Origin: Chryseobacterium aurantiacum | GTDB lineage: Bacteria; Bacteroidota; Bacteroidia; Flavobacteriales; Weeksellaceae | Length of the DNA: 64,000 nucleotides | Direction of reading: 5' to 3' | NCBI RefSeq assembly: GCF_003020585.1 | Contig: NZ_PXUE01000003.1 | Location: 248,001 to 312,000 of the forward strand | Shown: positions 36,137 through 43,038 of the stretch, in pieces | Position numbering within the stretch: the first letter of the stretch is position 1 | Layout: every line of letters starts with the position of its first letter | Made by a program: the position numbers and the translations under genes | Notes under the pieces: generated by a model | What the model was told of the DNA's origin: nothing | Database searches by the model: none | Seen by the model: the letters and a program-made list of their open reading frames with translations, nothing else

Positions 36137-36653
36137 GTTTTAAAGCAAAGAATTTAATCCAAACAAGCCAAAGCAGCACCACACTTCCATAGATAACAGC
36201 CGGAAAAACAAAGTCATGAAACATCTTTCCATACTCCTTATGGTCCACCATGACAATGTTCAGCCCTACTATCCGTAAAAGATTCATAATGTAAAGCAAA
36301 ACCAGGCTTGCTCCTACAAAAACAAATGTCTTTGAACCTTTATAAAAAGCAAAAATAAAAGACACAAACAAAATGATAACAGAAATCGCATTGCAACCCT
36401 CTACCATTCTTGTTACATATTGATTCTTTACATAGAACCAAACCTGTTCATTTTTAACATCATTATAAAGCTTCGTAGGATACGCCATCACATTCTGTAC
36501 AGCACTCACCTGATCAGCAATTATTCTGGAAAAAGGATCCAAACCGAAATCCTTATTGGTGTTCAGGTAAAATTGATAAGCAAAAAGCAACACCAGATAA
36601 ATAATGATGAAGCGAAGTAAAATACCTAATACCGGCTTAAAGTCCTTTAGCAT
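36123..36653 (-). CDS. xrtF: Exosortase family protein XrtF
   Basis: Inner-membrane cysteine transpeptidase-like enzyme of the exosortase/archaeosortase superfamily. 176 residues with multiple transmembrane helices and the catalytic triad in order: Cys87 in MVEGCNAIS, Arg127 in MNLLRIVG, His146 in MFHDFVFP. Exosortases cut and transfer proteins bearing C-terminal tripartite sorting signals. No candidate substrate with such a tail is encoded in this window. The ATG is 4 nt after a perfect -7 box, so its mRNA may be leaderless. It overlaps the downstream partner gene by 14 nt. Confidence 0.9.
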   Translation of the reverse strand: MLKDFKPVLGILLRFIIIYLVLLFAYQFYLNTNKDFGLDPFSRIIADQVSAVQNVMAYPTKLYNDVKNEQVWFYVKNQYVTRMVEGCNAISVIILFVSFIFAFYKGSKTFVFVGASLVLLYIMNLLRIVGLNIVMVDHKEYGKMFHDFVFPAVIYGSVVLLWLVWIKFFALKHENS

Positions 36654-36657
36654 ACTA

Positions 36658-36665
36658 CAAAGATA
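36658..36665 (-). promoter_or_regulatory. -7 promoter element of xrtF
   Basis: TATCTTTG on the minus strand, ending 4 nt before the xrtF ATG. Confidence 0.6.
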
Positions 36666-36910
36666 AAAATTAGACTGTAATAACCTGAAATCGAAGCAAG
36701 AAACTTCAACCTCAAGACAAAAACCCTGTTACAAGAGAACAGAAACCACTATTGAATAACAAAATCTAAAAATTCACAATTTTTTTTTGAAACATCCATT
36801 ATTAAACAAACTGAACCCAACATTTCAGTTGACTAAAAATTATCCCATCCTCTTTTTTAGGACATCTTAAAACTATCAGGATCCTTTATTTCCAACTCAT
36901 GTTAAATTAG

Positions 36911-36918
36911 TATATTTG
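36911..36918 (+). promoter_or_regulatory. -7 promoter element of AmgK-like operon
   Basis: TATATTTG, 10 nt before the ATG at 36929. The 275-nt divergent gap to xrtF holds no other gene. Confidence 0.6.
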
Positions 36919-36928
36919 TTTCCATATT

Positions 36929-37945
36929 ATGACTTCTGAAAACGCAAAAAGATTTTTTGAAAACCATATTGGTAAAAAATCCACTGAATTCATCACACTA
37001 GCCCAAAGCGGTTCTGCGAGGGTAAATTTTCTGGCCATAACCCCTGCTGAAAAATATATCATTACCTACAATGAAAATATCCCGGAAAATGAAAGTTTTC
37101 TGTATTATTCTCAGATATTCTCAGACTTAAGCCTGAATACACCTAAAATCCTATCTATTTCGGATGACAGGAAAATGTATATACAGGAATTTCTAGGAGA
37201 AAAAACCCTTTCGGAGGTAATTACAAAGCAGAATATTTCTCAGGAAGTAACTTCATTGGTACAGCAAACTCTGGAAAAACTTTTTCAACTGCAAATGAAA
37301 ACCAATGGCAAAATTGATTTCTCAAGAACATTTGAATATGAAAGCTACGATGAATTACCCATCATTCATGATCTTTACTACTTCAAAAATTTTGTAGCAG
37401 ATGTACTGGAACTGGAATACAACAAGTCTACCCTCCTAAAGGAATTCAAAAAAGTAGCCTCACTTGTAGAAAATCTGGAACCTAAAGGAATTATGATCCG
37501 CGACTTTCAGGCAAGAAACATTATGGTGAATGATAAAAATGAGGTTTCATTCATCGATTATCAATCAGCGATGAAAGGCCCTTTAATGTATGATGTCATC
37601 TCATTTCTTTTTCAGGCCAAGGCAGATTTTCCGGAAGACTTTAAAAATGAAATGCTGGATTTCTACATTCAATTATTTGAAAATCCAGAAATACAGGATC
37701 AACTAAAAAAATCGGTCAAGCCTATTCAGATGATGAGATTTCTTCAGGTATTAGGAGCTTATGGCTTCAGAGGGCTGATTCAAAGGAAACAACATTTTAT
37801 GGCAAGTCTGGAAAAAGGAATTCAAAACATCACTCAGTTTGCCTTTTCATGGGAAGAAATGGATCATTATCCTGAACTTTTTAAAGTAATTCAACAGCTA
37901 GCTACAGATAAAACGAAACAAAAAATTGATACTATTTTAAAGTAA
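36929..37945 (+). CDS. Aminoglycoside-phosphotransferase-fold sugar kinase (AmgK-like)
   Basis: 338 residues, about the size of AmgK, the anomeric MurNAc/GlcNAc kinase of Pseudomonas cell-wall recycling. The kinase catalytic loop reads IMIRDFQARNIMV (about residues 189-201; Arg where many have His) and the metal-binding loop reads VSFIDYQSAMKGPLMYDVIS, close to the AmgK-type DFQ.A..GP.TYD pattern. The N-terminal lobe has QSGSARVNFLAI. Adjacent genes encode a RapZ C-terminal domain and a MurU-like nucleotidyltransferase, which strengthens a sugar-kinase call over antibiotic resistance. Cytoplasmic; first gene of a likely four-gene operon. The substrate is inferred, not shown. Confidence 0.8.
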   Translation: MTSENAKRFFENHIGKKSTEFITLAQSGSARVNFLAITPAEKYIITYNENIPENESFLYYSQIFSDLSLNTPKILSISDDRKMYIQEFLGEKTLSEVITKQNISQEVTSLVQQTLEKLFQLQMKTNGKIDFSRTFEYESYDELPIIHDLYYFKNFVADVLELEYNKSTLLKEFKKVASLVENLEPKGIMIRDFQARNIMVNDKNEVSFIDYQSAMKGPLMYDVISFLFQAKADFPEDFKNEMLDFYIQLFENPEIQDQLKKSVKPIQMMRFLQVLGAYGFRGLIQRKQHFMASLEKGIQNITQFAFSWEEMDHYPELFKVIQQLATDKTKQKIDTILK

Positions 37946-37958
37946 AAAAATAAAGAAA

Positions 37959-38375
37959 ATGCTACACATCGACATACACAGTTTTTCATACAAGAAAGGA
38001 GGAATTCCTAAGGACGATTCAGGAAACGGAGGAGGTTTTGCCTTTGACTGCAGGGGAATTCTAAACCCAGGAAGAATTGAAGAATATAAAATCCAAACCG
38101 GAAATGACATTGGTGTTCAGGAATATCTTGAAACAAAAACTGAAATGCCTAAATTTTTAGAGCTTGTAAAGTCTATTGTATCCATCAATATTGACGATTA
38201 TCTTGAGAGAGGTTTTGAGAATTTACAAATCAATTTCGGATGTACCGGAGGGCAGCACAGATCGGTATATTCTGCAATAAAAATTGCTGAATTTATCAAG
38301 GAAAAATACCCGAACGGAACAAAAGTAACCATCAATCATGATGAACAACCACAACTTAACATTAGTAATCAGTAA
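37959..38375 (+). CDS. Stand-alone RapZ C-terminal domain protein
   Basis: 138 residues matching only the C-terminal half of RapZ: an N-terminal HIDIHSFSYKKGGIP, FAFDCRGILNPGR, TGNDIGVQEYL and the signature INFGCTGGQHRSVYSA. The N-terminal P-loop kinase-like domain of full RapZ is absent. In E. coli the RapZ C-terminal domain binds glucosamine-6-phosphate and the small RNA GlmZ. Here, 13 nt after an AmgK-like kinase and before a MurU-like enzyme, sensing or handling an amino-sugar phosphate is a reasonable inference. Start ATG follows a short A-rich spacer. Confidence 0.85.
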   Translation: MLHIDIHSFSYKKGGIPKDDSGNGGGFAFDCRGILNPGRIEEYKIQTGNDIGVQEYLETKTEMPKFLELVKSIVSINIDDYLERGFENLQINFGCTGGQHRSVYSAIKIAEFIKEKYPNGTKVTINHDEQPQLNISNQ

Positions 38376-38441
38376 TGAGCCATAAGTAATATCACACTTA
38401 CTTATTTAAACTCAATACTTATCACGTATTACTCCTACCAT

Positions 38442-39155
38442 ATGAAAGCTCTAATTTTCGCCGCAGGAAAAGGCACCCGACTTAAACCGTTTACAGATCA
38501 TCACCCCAAAGCACTGGCAAAAGTGAATGATGTTCCGCTTTTGGAGAGAAACATCCAATATCTGAAAGGTTTCGGTATACAAGATTTTGTGATTAACATT
38601 CATCATTTTGGGAATCAGATTGTTGATTTTTTGAAGAAAAATGATAACTTCGGATGCAACATTGAAATCTCGGATGAAACCAACGAATTACTGGAAACCG
38701 GAGGCGGCTTAATTTTTGCTAGAAAATTTCTTGATCATGGAGAAGATTTTCTAATCATGAATGCTGATATTTTAACCAATATAAACATCAATGCTTTGGT
38801 AGAATATCATAAAAAGATAAAAGATTTTGCTACTTTAGCAGTTTCGGACCGTGAAAGTTCGAGAAAACTTCTTTTCAATGATGACATGGTTTTAAGAGGC
38901 TGGCTCAATGTACAGACGGGAGAACAGAGACTTGCAGAATTCAACAAAGGATTTAAGGCTCTTGCTTTCAGTGGTGTTCATTGCATCAACCCTACCATCT
39001 TTGAAAAAATAAAAAGGAAAGGCAAATTTTCTGTTATGGAAGAATATCTGGATCTGATGCAGACCGAACATATCCACGGTTTTGTGCATGACAGTCTTCT
39101 TATAGATGTCGGAAGACCAGAATCTGTAATAGAAGCCGAAAAACATTTTAAATAA
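38442..39155 (+). CDS. Sugar-1-phosphate nucleotidyltransferase (MurU-like)
   Basis: 237 residues of the nucleotidyltransferase (GT-A-like) fold. N-terminal AAGKGTRLKPFTDHHPKAL (nucleotide-binding loop and catalytic Lys), ETGGGLIFA, and NADILTN (metal-binding Asp) match the arrangement of MurU, the MurNAc-1-phosphate uridylyltransferase. Sugar specificity cannot be read directly; mannose-1-P guanylyl- and glucose-1-P transferases share the fold. The adjacent AmgK-like kinase favours MurNAc-1-P or GlcNAc-1-P. It is 66 nt after the RapZ-C gene and 8 nt before the LOG gene. Confidence 0.85.
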   Translation: MKALIFAAGKGTRLKPFTDHHPKALAKVNDVPLLERNIQYLKGFGIQDFVINIHHFGNQIVDFLKKNDNFGCNIEISDETNELLETGGGLIFARKFLDHGEDFLIMNADILTNININALVEYHKKIKDFATLAVSDRESSRKLLFNDDMVLRGWLNVQTGEQRLAEFNKGFKALAFSGVHCINPTIFEKIKRKGKFSVMEEYLDLMQTEHIHGFVHDSLLIDVGRPESVIEAEKHFK

Positions 39156-39163
39156 TTTTTGTA

Positions 39164-39916
39164 ATGGGAATTGATGGAACGAGGGATGAAAGTTTAGTAA
39201 ATCCGGAATTTGATATGAACGAAATAAAGCTACACGACAGTTTCAGACAAAAAACATGGGACGAAACCGTTACCAAGGACAGCTGGATGGTCTTCAAGAT
39301 CATGGCGGAGTTTGTAGATGGCTATGAAAAACTGGCAAAAATTGGCCCGTGTGTTTCTATATTCGGTTCGGCACGTCTGAAACCGGATAATAAATACTAT
39401 GAAATGGCTGTAGAAATTGCGGAAAAGATTACCAAACTAGGCTTCGGAATTATCACCGGAGGTGGTCCCGGAATCATGGAAGCAGGAAATAAAGGAGCTT
39501 TTAATGCCAGCGGAAAATCAATTGGGCTTAATATTGATCTTCCTTTTGAGCAGCACTTCAATCCTTACATCAATAAGTCTTATTCCATGAATTTTGATTA
39601 CTTTTTCGTAAGAAAGGTAATGTTTGTAAAGTATTCTCAAGGTTTCGTGGTTATGCCCGGAGGTTTTGGAACTTTGGATGAGCTTACAGAAGCAATGACG
39701 TTAATTCAAACCAATAAAATAGGTAAATTTCCGATTGTATTGGTGGGGAGTGAATTTTGGGGTGGATTATTGGACTGGTTCAAAGCTACACTCTTAAAAG
39801 AAAGTATGATTGCAGAAGATGATTTAGATCTTTACAGAGTGGTAGACACTGCTGATGAGGCAGTAGCACACATTAAGGCTTTTTATGATAAATATTCTGT
39901 GAATGTAAATTTCTAA
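39164..39916 (+). CDS. LOG-family protein (Rossmann fold)
   Basis: 250 residues. Contains the diagnostic GGGPGIMEAGNKGA and PGGFGTLDEL motifs of the LOG (lysine decarboxylase-like) family, which hydrolyse the N-glycosidic bond of nucleoside 5'-monophosphates. An N-terminal extension of ~55 residues (GTRDESLVNPEFDMN...) precedes the core SIFGSARLKPDN. The start follows the MurU-like stop by 8 nt, indicating co-transcription. Cytokinin-activating and PpnN-type nucleotide-recycling activities are both possible; the exact substrate is not determined. Confidence 0.9.
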   Translation: MGIDGTRDESLVNPEFDMNEIKLHDSFRQKTWDETVTKDSWMVFKIMAEFVDGYEKLAKIGPCVSIFGSARLKPDNKYYEMAVEIAEKITKLGFGIITGGGPGIMEAGNKGAFNASGKSIGLNIDLPFEQHFNPYINKSYSMNFDYFFVRKVMFVKYSQGFVVMPGGFGTLDELTEAMTLIQTNKIGKFPIVLVGSEFWGGLLDWFKATLLKESMIAEDDLDLYRVVDTADEAVAHIKAFYDKYSVNVNF

Positions 39917-39974
39917 TTGGCATATTATTTGTGAACTATAACTAGCAAGTATGATTGTAAATCTATTAATTAAG

Positions 39975-40445
39975 ATGAAAAAACTTTTATATATATCAGG
40001 AATTTTAACATTTTTTGTGTTAATGAGTTTTATGTATGTAGACTTTTTCTCTTCAATGACCAAGGTGGATTATATTGATGGAAGCAAGACATTGAAGTTT
40101 ACCACAAAAATGAATACAAGCCATATCTCTGATGCCATTAAGATCAATCCGAACACAGCCGGATTTGAGGCAGAAGTGAAAAAATATGTGAACAATAATT
40201 TTGATGTATTTGTTAATGGTGCTCCCAAAACAATTACTTTCACCGGAAGTCAGATAAGTGGAGAAACTGTATGGGTATATTTTGAAACGGGAGGAGTTTC
40301 AGATATCAATACCTTAAAGATTAAGAATACGATCCTCCTAAGTGCTTTTCCTAAACAGATTAACCTCGTTAATATTGCCTACAAAGGCAGTCAGAAAACG
40401 ATGAACTTTCAAAGAGGAAAAGAAGTGAATGAGGTATCTTTTTAA
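39975..40445 (+). CDS. DUF6702-like exported protein
   Basis: 156 residues from MKKLLYISGILTFFVLM, with one N-terminal hydrophobic signal or anchor segment. The body (MTKVDYIDGSKTLKFTTKMNT, NFDVFVNGAPKTI, GETVWVYFETGG) resembles the Bacteroidota family DUF6702, from memory. In other genomes these proteins often sit near M1 peptidases, but none is here. Expected in the periplasm. Function unknown. The in-frame ATG eight codons upstream is less likely because it adds residues before the signal peptide. Confidence 0.7.
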   Translation: MKKLLYISGILTFFVLMSFMYVDFFSSMTKVDYIDGSKTLKFTTKMNTSHISDAIKINPNTAGFEAEVKKYVNNNFDVFVNGAPKTITFTGSQISGETVWVYFETGGVSDINTLKIKNTILLSAFPKQINLVNIAYKGSQKTMNFQRGKEVNEVSF

Positions 40446-40464
40446 GAAAGAAATTTTAAAATAT

Positions 40465-40493
40465 AAAACCACTGCTGATGCGGTGGTTTTTTG
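40465..40493 (+). terminator. Terminator after DUF6702-like gene
   Basis: AAAACCACTGC / GCGGTGGTTTT stem with one T-G pair and a TGAT loop, then T. Confidence 0.88.
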
Positions 40494-40771
40494 TTTTATA
40501 GGCTACCCTATCCAAGAAGCTTTCTACTTATTCTTTAAGTATTCATGAACCATAAGGACAGTATTTACTTTTTCAATACGTAATGAACCGCTTAGTCTAT
40601 AGGTTTAAAAAGGAATATGTTCAATATCCGGTCTTTCTCAATTACTTTATACTCACTTTCATTCTTATGCGTTTTTCAATATCAAGTTTGGCACCCATTA
40701 AAAGGAAAGATCATGTATCTTAATACTGGTGCTTTTTCTTCTGTGATTCCATTGATATAGCATCTGAAAAT
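40494..40771. other. Non-coding spacer between convergent units
   Basis: Lies between two terminators that face each other. It holds a 46-codon open frame (40583-40723, plus strand) with no promoter, homologous motif or signal peptide that I can identify. No RNA gene or repeat is evident. Confidence 0.4.
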
Positions 40772-40800
40772 AAAAAAACCGGCTCTTACGAACCGGTTTT
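40772..40800 (-). terminator. Terminator after DUF5689 gene
   Basis: AAAACCGG / CCGGTTTT stem with a 10-nt loop; the minus strand has seven T after it. It serves the minus-strand gene ending at 40820. Confidence 0.85.
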
Positions 40801-40819
40801 AATTTTATAAAAACAATAA

Positions 40820-43024
40820 TTATTGTCCTTTAATTTTGAAGTCATCTATCTCCCATGTTGCAGCAGCAGATGTTGTAGATGTATATTTAAATGCAATTCT
40901 TACATTTTTACCTAAGAAAGCACTTAAGTCAACATTTCCTGAGCTCACCCAGTCTCCAAATGCATTTGAGTTGGTATCCAGATTTGCCGGAAGAGCCGTC
41001 CAATTGGTAGTTGCAACGTCTCCTGTGTAGTTATCTGTAGCAAATACCTGTAATGCATTTCCTGCATATCTTACGTCTGTAGTAAAGGTTACAACTCCTT
41101 TAGATTTTCCAACTAAGCTTACTGCTTTAGAGATTAACCAGTCTTCGTTGGCAAAGTTATTACCAGCACCTCCTGCATTACCATTCATCATTGCATAGTA
41201 GTTTGTTCCGTTACCTTGGTTAGAAGTTCCCCAGAATTGGTTGGGTCCAACCTTGTTGACAACCGTCCAGTCTGAGCTGAAACCACCTGCAGCGAAATCA
41301 TCACCATAAAGAAGCGGGATAGGTGTATAAACACTTCCATCACATCTAGGGTTTGTAAGGTTAAGATCTGTAAGCTGTGTAATCCATAATTGGTAGGTAC
41401 CATTGAATACACTTAGGACAGCATATACATCTCCTTTTCCACCAGCAACCTCAATAGCACTTGCTGCTTTTATACCAAAGATGGCACGTCCGCTGGTTCT
41501 TAGTGTAATTGTTTTTCCTGAACAGTCTTCCAGCGTTCTGTTTGAAAGAGCTGAACCGTCTGCATATGTTTTCCCTAAATCACCGTTAATGAATTCAAGG
41601 TCTCTAATTTTAATCCATCTTCCTACATCAGCAGTTGTTAATTGAGAGATTGATCTTTCCGTAGCAACCACAGTTCTTGCCGGAGCGTTTGAATCAAATA
41701 GAGATTTGTATACATCTTCTTCTTTAATTCTGTAAGCAATAGCAGAGCTTGAGTCATTAGATCCAATCTGAAGTTCACCAGCAACGTTTCTGATGTATAA
41801 ACCTTTCAATTTAATATTCAGGTCTTTTCCAACTTTGAATCTGCCATCAAGGAATAAATCAGCTTTGTTGATATTTACTTTGATCCCTCCAGTTGCATCT
41901 TCTACATATAGATATTTAAATAAGTTTCCAGTTTCATCATTAGCGGTAATCTGAGCTTTCAGATAGAAGTCTCCTGTAATCTGAACAAGTCCGTTTGGAG
42001 CTAATGATCCTGCAAGTTGCTTAATATCTGATACTGTTTTAGCGGTAAGATTTGTAGCACTGAATCTACAAGGGTTTTCCTGTATTTTATCCAAACGAGG
42101 GAAGTGCTTGTCTTTTCCGTTAGCATCTAATGGTCCTCCTTCCATATCAAGGTCTGCTACCTTGTTGATATAGAATTGGTACGTTGTATTAGAACCTGAC
42201 TGGAATTTACTATAAATCCCTTTAAGTGTTCCTTTTCCTGCAGGAAGTGTTTGATTGGCAAATGAAGCAAATCCACTGTTTCTTACTACTGCTGTACTCA
42301 CGTATGCACTGCTAGATTCATTCCATCCCTGTCCAATTCCTCTGTCTACAGTCTGACCGTTGGGTGCGAAGTTTGAACATAAAGCTTTGCTGTCAAATTC
42401 TACTTCATTCAACTGTACAAGACAACCGATTAGGTTTTCGTTATTTTTCAGTTCAGCAAGAGTTAAAACCTTTGGAATTACTTCTCCTCTTGTTGTACAT
42501 GATCTGAAAATGGTGTTTGGAACTAATTTTTCCGGGATTCTGGATACTCCATTAGCAGCTGATTCTGCTCCTGTTTTTACTCCTAATTGTACTACTCCAC
42601 CATAAGTACCTACTGAAAGGCCATTAAGCTTTACATATACCTTAGATCCCTGAGGAAATTTAGTATAGCTGCTCACCATGTCTACACTGATGGTAAAACC
42701 ATGGGTAGGATTTGCCAGTGCATCCTGGATATAAATTGTTTTGTAAACGTTCCCCGTTTCATCCGTAGAAGAAACATACCCTACCATATAAAGATCATCT
42801 GCTTCATTGTTAGGAGTCTCATCCTTAGGGAATGTATATACGGTATTATTTTGGAATTTTGCCTTTACATCAGCAAATGGCATTGCAGTTCCTTGCTTGT
42901 CTGCACAGTCATACCCGTCTAGGTTAGGCTGGTCATATTTATCGTCATGCACACATCCTACCGTTACAAATAGGGAAGCTGCTGCGATAAAAATATATTT
43001 TAAAACTGAATTATATTTTTTCAT
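40820..43024 (-). CDS. DUF5689-type lipoprotein with choice-of-anchor domain
   Basis: 734 residues from MKKYNSVLKYIFIAAASLF. Signal peptide with lipobox VTVGC, so probably surface lipoprotein. Two successive DUF5689-like units (about 35-290 and 310-560) each contain a strand pattern resembling an OB-fold: VGYVSSTDETGNVYKTIYIQ, FPQGSKVYVKLNGLSVG, and TGDFYLKAQITANDETGN with LKGLYIRNVAGELQIG. The C-terminal ~145 residues (LYGDDFAAGGFSSDW..., WEIDDFKIKG) fit a choice-of-anchor J beta-sandwich. It lies 15 nt after the TonB receptor gene in the same orientation. The OB-like fold may bind nucleic acid; this is inference. Confidence 0.85.
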   Translation of the reverse strand: MKKYNSVLKYIFIAAASLFVTVGCVHDDKYDQPNLDGYDCADKQGTAMPFADVKAKFQNNTVYTFPKDETPNNEADDLYMVGYVSSTDETGNVYKTIYIQDALANPTHGFTISVDMVSSYTKFPQGSKVYVKLNGLSVGTYGGVVQLGVKTGAESAANGVSRIPEKLVPNTIFRSCTTRGEVIPKVLTLAELKNNENLIGCLVQLNEVEFDSKALCSNFAPNGQTVDRGIGQGWNESSSAYVSTAVVRNSGFASFANQTLPAGKGTLKGIYSKFQSGSNTTYQFYINKVADLDMEGGPLDANGKDKHFPRLDKIQENPCRFSATNLTAKTVSDIKQLAGSLAPNGLVQITGDFYLKAQITANDETGNLFKYLYVEDATGGIKVNINKADLFLDGRFKVGKDLNIKLKGLYIRNVAGELQIGSNDSSSAIAYRIKEEDVYKSLFDSNAPARTVVATERSISQLTTADVGRWIKIRDLEFINGDLGKTYADGSALSNRTLEDCSGKTITLRTSGRAIFGIKAASAIEVAGGKGDVYAVLSVFNGTYQLWITQLTDLNLTNPRCDGSVYTPIPLLYGDDFAAGGFSSDWTVVNKVGPNQFWGTSNQGNGTNYYAMMNGNAGGAGNNFANEDWLISKAVSLVGKSKGVVTFTTDVRYAGNALQVFATDNYTGDVATTNWTALPANLDTNSNAFGDWVSSGNVDLSAFLGKNVRIAFKYTSTTSAAATWEIDDFKIKGQ

Positions 43025-43038
43025 TATAGTCATCGTTA

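Noticed and set aside
36929..37945. Aminoglycoside resistance gene
   Set aside because: The fold is shared with resistance kinases, but the DFQ/GP-type loops and the RapZ-C and MurU-like neighbours favour a sugar kinase.
40583..40723. 46-codon open frame between two terminators
   Set aside because: No signal peptide, motif or promoter box; located between convergent units; chance length in AT-rich DNA.
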